Shown: positions 45,501 to 54,950 of the stretch, piece by piece
Position numbering within the stretch: position 1 is the first letter of the stretch
Layout of the letters: every line of letters begins with the position of its first letter
DNA from: Halococcus morrhuae DSM 1307
Lineage (GTDB): Archaea; Halobacteriota; Halobacteria; Halobacteriales; Halococcaceae
Reading direction: 5' to 3'
Length of the DNA stretch: 64,000 nt
Assembly: GCF_000336695.1 (NCBI RefSeq)
Contig: NZ_AOMC01000015.1
Coordinates: forward strand, 1 to 64,000
Translations under genes and position numbers: made by a program
The notes under the pieces: generated by a model
The model's input: only the letters and a program-made list of their open reading frames with translations
Databases searched by the model: none
Told to the model about the DNA's origin: nothing

Positions 45501-46349
45501 GTGGGTGTGCAGACCGGCAGCACCACGAGCTCGCGGACGGACGACCTGCTCTCGATCGGCAGAACGGTCGTCGCGGTCGCCAGACAGGAGCAGATCACGC
45601 TCATGGCCGCGAGCCTCGCCTACTACCTCTTCACTGCGCTCGTCCCCCTGCTGCTCTTTTCGGTCATCGCGCTCTCGCTGTTCGGCCACGGGCTGCTCGG
45701 ACAGCTCTCGGGAACGGCGTCGGGGACCGTCCTACCGAGCGGCGTCTCGGTGCCGAAGACGCTGCTCGCGAACACCCAGGGACGGTTCCGCGCGGCGGTG
45801 CTCGGGGCGGTCATCCTCGCGTGGAGCGCGCTCAGGACGTTCGGCGCACTCGACGGCGCGTTCGCGGCGGTCTACGACGAGCGCGAAGAGGTCTCGCTCG
45901 TCGACAAGGCGGTCGACGCGGTGATCGTGTTCGTCACCGTGGGGCTCGCGACCGTCGCGCTCGCGCTCATCGGCGGCGCGCTCGCGCTCACGGTCAAGGA
46001 CCGCCTCCTCCTGCGAGTGGCCAGCCCACTGTTCCTGTTCGTCACGCTCGCGGTCGTCTTCGCCCCGCTCTACTACCTCCTGCCGGAGGTCGAGGGCGTC
46101 ACGCTCGCCGAGATCTTTCCTGGAACCTTGCTCGCAGCGCTCGTCTGGACGGTCTCGGCGGTCGTCGTCCGACTTTACGCGACGACGTCGAGCAGCGTGC
46201 AGTTCTACGGCGTCGCCGGCGGCGTGTTGCTCCTGTTGACCTGGCTCTACGTCGGCGGGCTGGCGCTGCTGGTCGGCGCGGCGCTCAACGCCACGCTCGC
46301 CGATCGCGTCGATCCCGATGCCGAGTGGCTGCCGACGGCCCATCGCTAA
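45501..46349 (+). CDS. YihY/BrkB family membrane protein, copy 1
   Basis: 282 residues with GTG start 45501 (or GTG 45507). About six membrane helices; the family core MAASLAYYLFTALVPLLLF near residue 35 and GGVLLLLTWLYVGGLALLVG near the C-terminus are shared with the next two genes. YihY/BrkB proteins were once called RNase BN; current view is a membrane transport or barrier role. First of three tandem paralogues. Confidence 0.9.
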   Translation: MGVQTGSTTSSRTDDLLSIGRTVVAVARQEQITLMAASLAYYLFTALVPLLLFSVIALSLFGHGLLGQLSGTASGTVLPSGVSVPKTLLANTQGRFRAAVLGAVILAWSALRTFGALDGAFAAVYDEREEVSLVDKAVDAVIVFVTVGLATVALALIGGALALTVKDRLLLRVASPLFLFVTLAVVFAPLYYLLPEVEGVTLAEIFPGTLLAALVWTVSAVVVRLYATTSSSVQFYGVAGGVLLLLTWLYVGGLALLVGAALNATLADRVDPDAEWLPTAHR

Positions 46350-46404
46350 TCGACAGCAGCGCCGGGCGCGGGTCGTACTTACGTCTCGATCGCCAAAGCG
46401 GGTC

Positions 46405-47217
46405 GTGTCGAGGACCGACGACGTCGTGGCCGTTCTCGCCGACGTCATCGCGCTCGCGCGCCGCGAGCGGATCGTCCTGACGGCGGCGAGCCTCGCATAC
46501 TTCACGTTCATCTCGCTGGTGCCGCTGCTGTTGTTGCTCGTGGTCGCCATCTCGACGCTCGCCGGCGATGCACTCGCGATACGTGCCATCATGCGGGCGA
46601 CGCGCACGCTCGTTCCCGAGAACGCCGAACTGTTGCAGGGGATCGTCTTCGGTGCGGCCGATCAGGGCGCGACGATCCTCAGCGCCGCCGTGTTCCTCTG
46701 GGGCGCACTGTTGACCTTCCGGGCGCTCAACACCGCCTTCAGCGGCATCTACGGCACCCAGGGCGAGCGCTCGCTGGTGGGAACCCTCGTCGACATCGTG
46801 CTCGTGTTCATCGTCATCGTCGTCGCGGTGGTGGCGATGGTCGTCGGCGGCGTCGTGCTGTCGCTGTTCGTCGAAACCCGGCTGTGGAACACCCTCGGAC
46901 CGATCGTCGTCTTCGCCGTGTTCACCGTCGTGTTCGTCCCACTCTACTACATCCTGCCCGACGTCGATAGCGGTGTAGTGGAGATCCTCCCGGGGACGAT
47001 CTTCGCCGCCGCGGCGTGGACCGTGCTCCAATCCCTGTTCGGCTACTACACCTCGATCTCGACGCTACCGCAGCTCTACGGTGCGGCCAGCGCCGTGCTG
47101 TTGATCCTCGTCTGGCTCTACGTCGGCGGGTTCGCACTGCTGATCGGTGCGGCGTTGAACGCCACTCTCACCGATCGCGCCGATCTCGACGGGGATTGGC
47201 TGCCGGTCGACCGGTGA
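46405..47217 (+). CDS. YihY/BrkB family membrane protein, copy 2
   Basis: 270 residues from GTG 46405 (VSRTDDVVAVLADV). LTAASLAYFTFISLVPLLLL and ILVWLYVGGFALLIGAALN repeat the family core. Identity to copy 1 by eye is moderate, so the duplication is not recent. The 55-base gap to copy 1 and 50 to copy 3 suggest one transcription unit or closely spaced leaderless genes. Confidence 0.9.
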   Translation: MSRTDDVVAVLADVIALARRERIVLTAASLAYFTFISLVPLLLLLVVAISTLAGDALAIRAIMRATRTLVPENAELLQGIVFGAADQGATILSAAVFLWGALLTFRALNTAFSGIYGTQGERSLVGTLVDIVLVFIVIVVAVVAMVVGGVVLSLFVETRLWNTLGPIVVFAVFTVVFVPLYYILPDVDSGVVEILPGTIFAAAAWTVLQSLFGYYTSISTLPQLYGAASAVLLILVWLYVGGFALLIGAALNATLTDRADLDGDWLPVDR

Positions 47218-47267
47218 GCCGGACGGCTTCCCGCCGATTTATGTACCCCTCGGTCGAATGCGCGGTC

Positions 47268-48128
47268 GTGAGTACCAGCGCGCGCGTGACCTCCTTCGGC
47301 CGGACGTTCGTCGGTGAAGTGCAGGACAAGGAGATCACGTTCCTCGCCGCAAGCCTCGCGTACTACGCGTTCGTCTCGCTGATCCCGCTCGTGTTGCTGT
47401 TGCTCGTCGCCGTGTCGTTCGCCGGCGGGGACGCGATGGCCGACAGCATCGCGCAGGCGGCGGGCGGCGCGCTCTCGCCGAGCGGACAGGGACTCGTGAG
47501 CGATGCCATCAGCAATCGGAGCGGGGCCGGCGGTGCGACGATCGTCTCCGTGCTCGCCCTGCTCTGGAGCGCGCTCAAGGTGTTTCGCGGGCTCGATACT
47601 GCCTTCTCGCGGGCTTACGGGCGCGATTCGCCGGGCCTCGCGACACAGCTGAAAAACGGGCTCGTCACGCTCGTCGCCGTCGTGCTCGGCATCGCCATCA
47701 CCGTCGGCGTCGGGGCGGTCGTCTCGCTCTCGCCGGTCGACGTGACCGTCGCGGGCGTCTCGGCGGTCGGTCTCGCCGGCACGCTGGCGACGCTGCTCGG
47801 GCTCGCGCTCACGCTGTTGCCGCTCTACTACTTCCTCCCCGGCGGCGGCGTGACCGTGCGCGAGGCGCTCCCGGGCGCGCTCTTTACCGCCGTCGGTTGG
47901 ACGGTTCTCCAGATCGGCTTCCGGTTTTACGCCGCCAACGCCGGTAGCTACGAGGCCTACGGGGTGATCGGCGCGGTGCTGTTGCTCGTCACGCTGCTGT
48001 ATTTCGCCGGGATGATACTGCTGCTCGGCGTGGTGTTGAACGCGGTTCTCGCCGGGCGGACCGGTGGGGCGGACGAACCGAGCGACGAGGGGTTGGCGGC
48101 GCGGCTGAAAGCCGGAGGCAGACCATGA
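47268..48128 (+). CDS. YihY/BrkB family membrane protein, copy 3
   Basis: 286 residues from GTG 47268 (VSTSARVTSFGRTF). An ATG at 47241 is in frame, but TTTATG there is better read as the TATA box of a leaderless transcript starting at the GTG, and copies 1 and 2 also start with GTG and a similar short N-terminus. Core segments FLAASLAYYAFVSLIPLVLL and VLLLVTLLYFAGMILLLG. Its stop overlaps the next gene by four bases. Confidence 0.88.
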   Translation: MSTSARVTSFGRTFVGEVQDKEITFLAASLAYYAFVSLIPLVLLLLVAVSFAGGDAMADSIAQAAGGALSPSGQGLVSDAISNRSGAGGATIVSVLALLWSALKVFRGLDTAFSRAYGRDSPGLATQLKNGLVTLVAVVLGIAITVGVGAVVSLSPVDVTVAGVSAVGLAGTLATLLGLALTLLPLYYFLPGGGVTVREALPGALFTAVGWTVLQIGFRFYAANAGSYEAYGVIGAVLLLVTLLYFAGMILLLGVVLNAVLAGRTGGADEPSDEGLAARLKAGGRP

Positions 48129-48589
48129 ACGAGGACACTGAATCCGACCACGACGAAGCGACGGACGAAGAGTCGATGGTGAGCGAGGCGGTGCGCGAGA
48201 GCGACCACGATCGCGAGAGCGACGATCGGAACGCGACCCTCGACGACGTCGAGGCGTTGCGCGAGGACGTCGTCGCGTTCGCCGACGAGGTCGAAGGGCG
48301 CATCATCAAGCGCGACACGCTCGAAAGCGATCTGAAGCAGTACGTCCGCAAGCGCCAGCGCCGCGGTCACGCCCGCGGCTGGGGTCCCTATCTCGTGCTT
48401 CTCTACGGCACCGCCATGACGATCGGTGCGTTCGCCTATCTCAGCGGCGGCTGGGCGATCCTCGCGATGCTCGTCGTCTGGCTCTCGACGCTCGGCCTCT
48501 ACGTCCTGATGGTGCTCGTCGGGCTCACCGGCGCGGCGCTCGGCGCGCCGGGACGGCTCACCGACCGAATCCGGGACTTTCGCTCGTAG
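48125..48589 (+). CDS. Acidic-tailed two-helix membrane protein, unknown function
   Basis: 154 residues. The first 60 residues are highly acidic with a heptad-like stretch (ATLDDVEALREDVVAFADEVEGRI), then a basic patch KQYVRKRQRRGHARGWG and two membrane helices (about 90-110 and 112-138). Four-base overlap with BrkB copy 3 ties it to that operon; it might help assemble or gate the BrkB proteins. Family not recognised. Confidence 0.75.
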   Translation: MNEDTESDHDEATDEESMVSEAVRESDHDRESDDRNATLDDVEALREDVVAFADEVEGRIIKRDTLESDLKQYVRKRQRRGHARGWGPYLVLLYGTAMTIGAFAYLSGGWAILAMLVVWLSTLGLYVLMVLVGLTGAALGAPGRLTDRIRDFRS

Positions 48590-49501
48590 ATGCGCGGCCT
48601 CGGGGTCACCGAGGCGCTCGACGCGCTCCCCGACGCGTTCAGGCTCGCGTTCGCCGTTCTCACACAACTTGCCGACGTCTGGTTCGTCCTCGGGTTGCTC
48701 ACCCTCCTGTACTGGTTCGGTGAACGCTCACCACTTTCACTCCCGCGCGAACGCGGAGCGTTGCTGATCGCGGTCGCGTTCGGCGGGCTTTCGCTCATCG
48801 TCGTGGCGAAACAGCTCTTCGCGCTGGCACGGCCACCGCTGGCCGGCGAGGCCACGGCACTGGAGCACGTGCCTGCGTTCCTCCACGCGATCTACACCAA
48901 CGCGGCGACCGCGACGGGCTACGGCTTCCCGAGCGGCCACGCGCTCACCGCGACGGTCGTCTGGGGCGGGCTCGCCGCCGTCCTCGATGTCGGCACACGC
49001 GCCCGTCGCGCGCTCGTCGCCGGAACGATCGTCGCCGTCGTCTGTCTCGCGCGACTGGTGCTCGGCGTCCACTATCTCGTCGACGTACTCGCCGGCATCG
49101 GGTTCGGACTGGCGTATCTCGGAATCGTCCTGACGCTCGCCCGCAGGCGGGCACGACGAGCGTTCCGGATCGCCGCAACCATTGCCGTGGTGGCGCTTCT
49201 CGGGACGGTGAGCGCCGACGGTGCGCTGGCGCTCGGGGCGACCGCCGGTGCGCTCGCGGTCTGGGAGGCCGTCGGCGACCGGCTGGCGAACAGCGGTCCG
49301 ATGGGTTTCGGCGTCGGCGTTCTCGGAATACTCGTCCTCGGCGGGGGCTTCGTTGCGGTCTACCTGCTCGATATCGGCGTGGTGGTCACGGCGCTCGCCG
49401 GCACGGTCGTCGGTGCGGGCGTCGTCGCGATGCCGGTTCTCGACGAACGGATCGGTGGGCGTGAAAAGGAGGACGGGCCGACTCAGAACGTTTCGAGGTA
49501 G
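48590..49501 (+). CDS. PAP2 family membrane phosphatase
   Basis: 303 residues. The three PAP2 motifs are in order: [19 protein letters not shown] and [12 protein letters not shown], on the outer face between about six membrane helices. It dephosphorylates a lipid phosphate or pyrophosphate, for example polyprenyl or dolichyl diphosphate. It starts directly after the small membrane-protein gene and its last 19 bases overlap the 3' end of glnA, tail to tail. Confidence 0.92.
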   Translation: MRGLGVTEALDALPDAFRLAFAVLTQLADVWFVLGLLTLLYWFGERSPLSLPRERGALLIAVAFGGLSLIVVAKQLFALARPPLAGEATALEHVPAFLHAIYTNAATATGYGFPSGHALTATVVWGGLAAVLDVGTRARRALVAGTIVAVVCLARLVLGVHYLVDVLAGIGFGLAYLGIVLTLARRRARRAFRIAATIAVVALLGTVSADGALALGATAGALAVWEAVGDRLANSGPMGFGVGVLGILVLGGGFVAVYLLDIGVVVTALAGTVVGAGVVAMPVLDERIGGREKEDGPTQNVSR

Positions 49502-50853
49502 CGCTCCTTCTCCCACTCGCTGACCGACACGCGGTAGTCCATCACCTCGGAGCGCTTGGCTTCGAGGAACTTCTCGGTGACGTGCTCGCCGAGCGCATCG
49601 GTGACGACCGAATCGGCTTCGAGCGCGTCGAGCGACTGTGAGAGCGTCGTCGGCAGCGTCTCGATCCCGTGTTCGGCACGGCGTTCGGCGTTGAACTCGT
49701 AGATGTTCTCGCGCACCGGATCCGGGACCGCGAGATCACGCTCGATGCCTTCGAGACCGGCGTGGATCATCACCGCGAGCGCGAGATACGGGTTACAGGA
49801 GGGGTCCGGCGAGCGGAGTTCGACCCGCGAGGCTGCGGGCGTGCGCGCGGCGGGCTTGCGGATGAGCGAGGAGCGGTTGCGATCCGACCACGCGATGTAG
49901 ACCGGGGCCTCGTAGCCCGGCACGAGCCGTTTGTAGCTGTTGACGGTGGGGTTACAGATCGCCGTGATCGCCGGCGCGTGCTCCAGGATTCCGGCGAGGA
50001 ACTGTTTGGCCGTCCCGCTCAGATCGAACTCGTCGTCGGGATCGTGGAAGGCGTTCTCGCCGCCCGAGAAGAGCGAGAGATGCGTGTGCATGCCCGAGCC
50101 ATTGACGCGTGCGATCGGTTTCGGCATGAAGGTCGCGTGCAGGTCGTGTTCGGCCGCGATGGCACGCACCACGGCCCGGAAGGTGGCGACGTTGTCGGCG
50201 GTCGTGAGCGCGTCGTCGTAGGTGAAGTTGATCTCGTGTTGGCCCTCGGCGACCTCGTGGTGGGAGGCCTCGATATCGAAGCCCATCTCCTCCAGCCCGT
50301 AGATGATGTCGCGGCGCACGTCGCTCGCGAGGTCCTTCGGGGCGAGATCGAAGTAACCGCCCGCGTCGTTCGTCACGGTGGTGGCGCTGCCGTCCTCGGC
50401 CTGTTCGAACAGGAAGAACTCGGGCTCCGGTGCGGCGTTGATGTCGTAGCCCATCTCGGCGGCGCGGTCGATCGCGCCCTTGAGCACGCCGCGCGGGTCG
50501 CCGACGAACGGCTCGCCGGTCGAGGTGTTCATCACGTCGCAGATGAGTCGTGCGCTCGCGGTGCCGTCGTCGTGGTCGCGCCACGGGAGTACGGCGAACG
50601 TCGACGGGTCGGGCGTGAGCCGCATATCCGATTCCTGGATCCTGACGTAGCCCTCGATGCTCGAACCGTCGAAGTAGATCCCCTCCGTGAAGGCCTTCTC
50701 GGCCTGCGTGGCGGGGATCGAGACGTTCTTGACGGTGCCGAGGATGTCGGTGAATTGGAGTCTGAGGAAGTCGACGTTCTGTTCGTCGATCTCTTCGAGA
50801 ACGCGCCTGGCGGCCGCAGAGAGGCCGTCAGAGTTCGGTGTTCCGTTTGTCAT
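49483..50853 (-). CDS. glnA: Glutamine synthetase, type I
   Basis: 456 residues. GSI signatures: [24 protein letters not shown], the glutamate-site [12 protein letters not shown], and ATP-site NRSSLIRKP. The adenylylation site region of enteric GlnA is not matched, so control is more likely at transcription and by PII-type or feedback binding. It is divergent from an Lrp-type regulator, and a perfect 13-base palindrome lies 9-21 bases before its ATG, inside the probable leader. Confidence 0.97.
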   Translation of the reverse strand: MTNGTPNSDGLSAAARRVLEEIDEQNVDFLRLQFTDILGTVKNVSIPATQAEKAFTEGIYFDGSSIEGYVRIQESDMRLTPDPSTFAVLPWRDHDDGTASARLICDVMNTSTGEPFVGDPRGVLKGAIDRAAEMGYDINAAPEPEFFLFEQAEDGSATTVTNDAGGYFDLAPKDLASDVRRDIIYGLEEMGFDIEASHHEVAEGQHEINFTYDDALTTADNVATFRAVVRAIAAEHDLHATFMPKPIARVNGSGMHTHLSLFSGGENAFHDPDDEFDLSGTAKQFLAGILEHAPAITAICNPTVNSYKRLVPGYEAPVYIAWSDRNRSSLIRKPAARTPAASRVELRSPDPSCNPYLALAVMIHAGLEGIERDLAVPDPVRENIYEFNAERRAEHGIETLPTTLSQSLDALEADSVVTDALGEHVTEKFLEAKRSEVMDYRVSVSEWEKERYLETF

Positions 50854-50861
50854 CGTTTGTG

Positions 50862-50881
50862 CCTACTCAGTAGGATACTAC
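50862..50881. promoter_or_regulatory. Palindromes in the glnA leader (candidate Lrp operator)
   Basis: CCTACTCAGTAGG (50862-50874) is a perfect palindrome around one central C, and GTAGGATACTAC (50870-50881) is a second inverted repeat sharing its arm. They sit between the glnA start (50853) and its TATA-like GCTTTTGTC (minus strand, 50886-50894), where a bound Lrp-type dimer would block or bend the promoter. Confidence 0.6.
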
Positions 50882-50948
50882 CGGAGACAAAAGCCCTACT
50901 GTTCGTCGCAAATATTGATCGACGGAACAAAACTGGATGTTCGTAAAG

Positions 50949-50954
50949 TTTTAC
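50949..50954 (+). promoter_or_regulatory. TATA box of the Lrp-type regulator
   Basis: TTTTAC lies 25 to 30 bases before the ATG at 50979, the spacing for a leaderless haloarchaeal transcript. An ATG at 50937 lies upstream of this box and is therefore not the start. Confidence 0.5.
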
Positions 50955-50978
50955 TCCCCGGACGCGAAACGCGGTGCA

Positions 50979-51434
50979 ATGACCTACGAGAACCTCGACA
51001 CGGAGCTGGTGAACGCGCTGCTCGACGACGGTCGGGCAAGCCTACGGAGTCTGGCCGACGAGCTCGACGTCTCGGTCACGACGGTGTCGAACCACCTCTC
51101 GAATCTCGAAAACGATGGCGTGATCCGGGGCTACGTACCGGTCGTCGACTACGCCGGGCTGGACTACGACGTGACCGCGATCCTCCAGCTCAAAGTCGAG
51201 GGCAGTTCGCTTCCCGACATCACCGAACGCCTGCGCGAGCACGACCAGATGCTCTCGGTCTACGAAGTGACCGGCGATCACGACGTCGTCGCCATCGGCA
51301 AGTTCCGAGACACCGACGAGATGAACGATCGCATCAAAACGCTGCTCACCGATCCCGACATCAACGAGTCGAACACGAACATCGTGCTCAACACCGTGAG
51401 CGAACACGAACAGTTCGAGCTCGATACGGACTAA
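50979..51434 (+). CDS. Lrp/AsnC family transcriptional regulator
   Basis: 151 residues from ATG 50979. N-terminal HTH ([24 protein letters not shown]) and the RAM ligand/dimer domain ([33 protein letters not shown]). Divergently paired with glnA, the arrangement known in haloarchaea for the Lrp protein that controls glutamine synthetase. It probably binds the palindromes between the two genes. Its stop shares CTAA with the convergent membrane-protein gene. Confidence 0.94.
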   Translation: MTYENLDTELVNALLDDGRASLRSLADELDVSVTTVSNHLSNLENDGVIRGYVPVVDYAGLDYDVTAILQLKVEGSSLPDITERLREHDQMLSVYEVTGDHDVVAIGKFRDTDEMNDRIKTLLTDPDINESNTNIVLNTVSEHEQFELDTD

Positions 51435-51769
51435 ACGACCGCGAACGCGACCAGCAGGTTCAATCCCGTCACGCCGATCCCACCACCGATGAGGACGGCG
51501 AACCAGACACGCCAGCCAGGGACGGTTCTGATGAACCGTTCGCCGGCGAGTGCGATCGCACCCGCCGCGACCGCGCCGCCGAGCTGCACGGCGAACGCGA
51601 GCGCCGGCATCGACAGCAGCGATCTGATGAACGGGTTCGCCTCCAGATGCGCGCCCGCGAACTCCGCGGCCAACAGCGTCGAGAGCCCGTCACAGACGCC
51701 CCAGACGACGACCACCGCGATCACCAGCTCGGCGTACGCCGGCCGCTCGAAACGAAAACGGTGGCTCAT
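51431..51769 (-). CDS. Small membrane protein (DUF5658-like)
   Basis: 112 residues with three membrane helices. The first helix carries [28 protein letters not shown], in which D..ST..........EANP (written here as separate segments CDGLSTLLA and LEANPFI) resembles the DUF5658 signature; the match is from memory. Function unknown. Convergent with lrp, sharing its stop bases. Confidence 0.7.
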   Translation of the reverse strand: MSHRFRFERPAYAELVIAVVVVWGVCDGLSTLLAAEFAGAHLEANPFIRSLLSMPALAFAVQLGGAVAAGAIALAGERFIRTVPGWRVWFAVLIGGGIGVTGLNLLVAFAVV

Positions 51770-51839
51770 GACTGTTCCAATGCACTACAACAGTAAATCG
51801 TCGCTGGCTAATTACTGAAAAATCGACCTCGGCGTCGGT

Positions 51840-52050
51840 CGCCGAGCGGTTGCGGTGCGGCCGCGATGCAGTCGCGGTGCAGTACGGTTGCAGCCGCGGT
51901 GCGGTCGCAGTTACAACACGATCGTAGACCGGTAAACACCGCATCCCTGGCGGATGAAGGGCGAGGCGCGCTCCGCGCGCCGAGGGCTTCTGCGGTGCAG
52001 GTGCGGTCGCGGCCGCAGTGCGGTTCGTTGCGGTTGCGGTGCGGTCTTTT
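51840..52050. repeat. Intergenic GC-rich repeat, copy D
   Basis: The 338-base gap 51770-52107 holds no gene. TGGCGGATGAAGGGCGAGGC at about 51948-51967 and GCCGAGGGCTTC shortly after are shared with copy C near hemC. Around them are many GCGGTTGCGGTGCGG-type short repeats (for example about 51845-51905 and 52020-52045), a tandem-like array of GCGGT units. Confidence 0.8.
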
Positions 52051-52057
52051 TCCCAAG

Positions 52058-52101
52058 TTTTTGCGAGCGAGCGGGCCGAAGGCCCGCGAGTGATGCAAAA
52101 A
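52058..52101 (-). terminator. Hairpin downstream of the thermosome gene, probable terminator
   Basis: A perfect 7-base stem GCGGGCC (52071-52077) / GGCCCGC (52081-52087) with a GAA loop is enclosed by TTTTTGC (52058-52064) and GCAAAAA (52095-52101). It begins seven bases after the thermosome stop on the minus strand, and resembles the carS terminator in design. Confidence 0.7.
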
Positions 52102-52107
52102 GTGGGT

Positions 52108-53823
52108 TTACATCATGCCGCCCATGCCACCCATACCGCCCATGCCACCCATACCGCCCATGCCACCCATACCGCCCATACCGCCGGGTGCGCCGCCGGG
52201 GCCGCCAGCGGGCGGGCCGCCGTCGTCGCCGTCGTCGGTCTGGCCGCCCTTGAGGTCGCCAGCTGCGATGACGTCGTCGATGCGGAGGATCATCACAGCG
52301 GCCTCGGTGGCCGACTCGATCGCCTGCGTTTTGACGCGCAGCGGCTCGACGACGCCGTCGGCTTCCATGTCGACGACTTCGCCGGTGTAGGCGTCGAGAC
52401 CCATCGTGTCGCTCCCGCCGTCGTGCTGGCTGCGGAGCTCGACGAGCGAGTCGATCGGGTCGAGACCGGCGTTCTCGGCGAGCGTGCGCGGGATGACGTC
52501 GATCGCGTCGGCGAACGATTCGACGGCGAGCTGCTCGCGGCCGCCGACGGAGTCGGCGTAGTCACGCAGGCCGAGCGAGAGCTCGGTCTCGGGTGCGCCG
52601 CCGCCGGGCAGCACCTTGCCGTCTTCGAGCGTGACGCGCACGACGCCGAGCGAATCCTCGATGGCGCGCTCGATCTCGTCGACGACGTGCTCGGTGCCGC
52701 CGCGGAGGATGAGCGTCACGGCCTTTGCGTCCTCGACATCCTCGACGAAGATGCGCTGATCGCCCGCGATGTCGCGCTCGGCGACCGAGCCGGCGTAGCC
52801 GAGATCGGATTCCTCGATGTCGTCGAGATTCGAGACGACGTGTGCGCCGGTCGAGCGAGCGAGACGGTTGATGTCGCTCGATTTCGCGCGGCGGACGGCG
52901 AGGATGCCTTCCTGAGCGAGGAAGTGCTGGGCCATGTCGTCGATACCGTCCTGACAGAAGACCACGTCAGCGCCGACGGAGACGAGCTGGTCGACCATCT
53001 CTTCGAGCTGCTCCTCTTCTTGGTCCATGAACTCCTGAAGCTGGTCGGGGTCGGTGACGTTGACCTCGGCGTCGATCTCGGTCTCCTTGACTTCGAGGGC
53101 GGAGTCGAGCAGCGCGACGTTCGCGTCCTCCTTGAAGTAGGGCATGTTGTCGTGGACGCGCTCTTTGTCCACGATGACGCCCTCAACGAGTTCGGATTCG
53201 TCGACGCTGCCGCCGACGGCCTTCTCGACCTGGATGTTGTCGGTGTCGATCCCCTCGTCGTCGCTGATGGCGGTCACGGCGCTGACGACGAGTTCGGCGA
53301 GCAGGTCGCGGGAGTTCTCGGCACCCTTGCCCGTCATCGCCGTCGCGGCGATCTGTTCGAGCGTCTCCGTATCGCTCTCGTCGACGTCGATGGCGGTCTC
53401 TTCGAGGATGCTCTTGGCTTCCTCGGCGGCCTCGCGGTAGCCCTGTGCGAGCGTGGTCGCGTGGATGTCCTGATCGAGCAGGTCCTCGGCCTTTTCGAGG
53501 AGTTCGCCGGCCTCGACGACGGCGGTCGTGGTGCCGTCACCGACCTCGTCCTCCTGTGTCTCGGCGACTTCGACGATCATGTTCGCCGCCGGATGCTCGA
53601 TGTCCATCTCCTTCAGAATGGTGACGCCGTCGTTCGTGACGACGACGTCGCCCGCGTCGGAGACGAGCATCTTGTCCATCCCTTTCGGCCCGAGCGTCGT
53701 CCGAACCGCTTCGGCGACCGCCTGACCCGCGGTGATGTTCATCGACTGTGCGTCCTTGCCGGACGTTCGCTGTGAATCGTCCGAAAGTACGATGAGGGGC
53801 TGGTTACCCATCTGCTGAGCCAT
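52108..53823 (-). CDS. thsA: Thermosome subunit (group II chaperonin)
   Basis: 571 residues from ATG 53823 ([16 protein letters not shown]); an ATG two codons earlier is also possible. ATP-site motifs [30 protein letters not shown] and the late GGGAPETEL are intact. It folds proteins in the cytosol as an octameric double ring. The C-terminus ends in eight GGM units. A CTTTTATG box at 53852-53859 precedes the start. Other thermosome subunit genes, usual in haloarchaea, are not in the window. Confidence 0.97.
   Translation of the reverse strand: MAQQMGNQPLIVLSDDSQRTSGKDAQSMNITAGQAVAEAVRTTLGPKGMDKMLVSDAGDVVVTNDGVTILKEMDIEHPAANMIVEVAETQEDEVGDGTTTAVVEAGELLEKAEDLLDQDIHATTLAQGYREAAEEAKSILEETAIDVDESDTETLEQIAATAMTGKGAENSRDLLAELVVSAVTAISDDEGIDTDNIQVEKAVGGSVDESELVEGVIVDKERVHDNMPYFKEDANVALLDSALEVKETEIDAEVNVTDPDQLQEFMDQEEEQLEEMVDQLVSVGADVVFCQDGIDDMAQHFLAQEGILAVRRAKSSDINRLARSTGAHVVSNLDDIEESDLGYAGSVAERDIAGDQRIFVEDVEDAKAVTLILRGGTEHVVDEIERAIEDSLGVVRVTLEDGKVLPGGGAPETELSLGLRDYADSVGGREQLAVESFADAIDVIPRTLAENAGLDPIDSLVELRSQHDGGSDTMGLDAYTGEVVDMEADGVVEPLRVKTQAIESATEAAVMILRIDDVIAAGDLKGGQTDDGDDGGPPAGGPGGAPGGMGGMGGMGGMGGMGGMGGMGGMM
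52114..52186 (-). repeat. Tandem repeat encoding the thermosome GGM tail
   Basis: An imperfect 18-base unit (plus strand CCCATGCCACCCATACCG) is repeated about four times and encodes eight Gly-Gly-Met copies. GGM tails are usual in group II chaperonins and GroEL. The repeat may vary in copy number between strains. Confidence 0.9.
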
Positions 53824-53851
53824 AGTCACCTACCGATTGATTGGAGTTCTA

Positions 53852-53859
53852 CATAAAAG
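53852..53859 (-). promoter_or_regulatory. TATA box of the thermosome gene
   Basis: Minus strand CTTTTATG, ending about 29 bases before the ATG at 53823. A second strong TATA-like TATATAAGG (minus strand, about 53929-53937) lies about 110 bases before the start and could be a heat-shock or alternate promoter, but it overlaps the end of the upstream gene. Confidence 0.55.
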
Positions 53860-53937
53860 CATCGGTTTTGACCGGCGTGTTCGCTCACGTCCGCCGGTTC
53901 GACGGTGTGCTATCGCACCGCAGACAGCCCTTATATA

Positions 53938-54903
53938 CTAAAACCGATCGAGGCCCGCCTGTCGGCGCTGGCGTCCATCGGGATCGGCCACCCACGACGA
54001 GCGCCGATCGCGTTCCGCGTCGACGTCGACATCGGGTGGGGCTCCGGGTTCGTGACCCGCACATTCGACGCCACATTCGGCCGCCGGATGGACGAATCGT
54101 CCCTTCCACTCACAGTACGGCATCCCACGCGCGCCCGCGTATTCACCGTCCTCGACTTGTGCACAGTGTGGAAAGTCATCGATGCGCCAGCCCTTTCCGT
54201 AGGCGCGTTCGGCGATGCGGCGGCGTGCCCGCGCCTTTGCAGCAGGCCCCACCGGCTCTATCGCCGTTTCAGTCGGTCGGCGGTCGCCGATGTCGATGCC
54301 ACACTCCGTCGGCGAGAGGGTTGTCGGCTCGCGCAGCACTTCCCTGATGCCTTGGTCGGGGTCGAACCGCCAGACACCCACCTCGTCGGGGATCCGATGA
54401 AGATGCGCACCGGTCACGTGCGAGGCGGTCGCGAGGATCACTTCGTCGAGCAGTCCGAGGCTCACGTCCCGGCGGAGCTGGGCTTCGAGATCGCCCGGCC
54501 GGCCGAGGTCGGGTTTGTTCTCGATGCCGACGAGTTTGCCGAACCAGTCGTCGGGATAGCGCGCCGTTTGGCGGACGTACTCGCGCCCGCCGCGGCGCTC
54601 GCGTTCGAAGAATCCGATCTCGATCGCCCGGTCGGTCGCGGTCCGTGCCCGCTCGGGATGGCAGTCGAAGGCGTCCTTCCAGTAGCGCGCCGTGCCGACG
54701 CCGACGTTGCTCTCGATCGCGGCGTCGGGGATCTCGTGTGGGGTGAGTTGCGCTCGCGCGTCGAAATCAGGCCCGGGTTCGACGTGGACGATATCCATCA
54801 CCCGGTTGCCGTTGAGGCTCGTGCTAAGCTGGCGGCTCACGATCCCCTCGATATCGGCTTCGAGGCGGGCACACAGTGCTAGCTCGAACGCGAACTCGCG
54901 CAC
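53938..54903 (-). CDS. DUF5787-like protein, possible iron-sulfur PD-(D/E)XK nuclease
   Basis: 321 residues from GTG 54903 (VREFAFELALC). I recall this as a haloarchaeal DUF5787 family protein with no assigned function. Read by eye, residues 117-130 contain P-D-x9-E-x-K (YPDDWFGKLVGIENKPD), the PD-(D/E)XK nuclease core, followed by Gln142 in LEAQLRRDV, which resembles the QxxxY helix of RecB/Cas4-type nucleases. One cysteine near the N-terminus (Cys11) and four near the C-terminus (Cys247, 264, 277, 281) resemble the split Fe-S cluster of Cas4/AddB. Nuclease activity is inference. Its stop is 115 bases upstream of the thermosome gene. Confidence 0.7.
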   Translation of the reverse strand: MREFAFELALCARLEADIEGIVSRQLSTSLNGNRVMDIVHVEPGPDFDARAQLTPHEIPDAAIESNVGVGTARYWKDAFDCHPERARTATDRAIEIGFFERERRGGREYVRQTARYPDDWFGKLVGIENKPDLGRPGDLEAQLRRDVSLGLLDEVILATASHVTGAHLHRIPDEVGVWRFDPDQGIREVLREPTTLSPTECGIDIGDRRPTETAIEPVGPAAKARARRRIAERAYGKGWRIDDFPHCAQVEDGEYAGARGMPYCEWKGRFVHPAAECGVECAGHEPGAPPDVDVDAERDRRSSWVADPDGRQRRQAGLDRF

Positions 54904-54950
54904 GGGAACGATAGCGGCCGATGGGGCAAAAGCGTCGCGCTCACGACGAT

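Noticed and set aside
52114-52186. Short regular repeat considered as a CRISPR array
   Set aside because: The unit is 18 bases with no spacers and codes for the Gly-Gly-Met tail of the thermosome.
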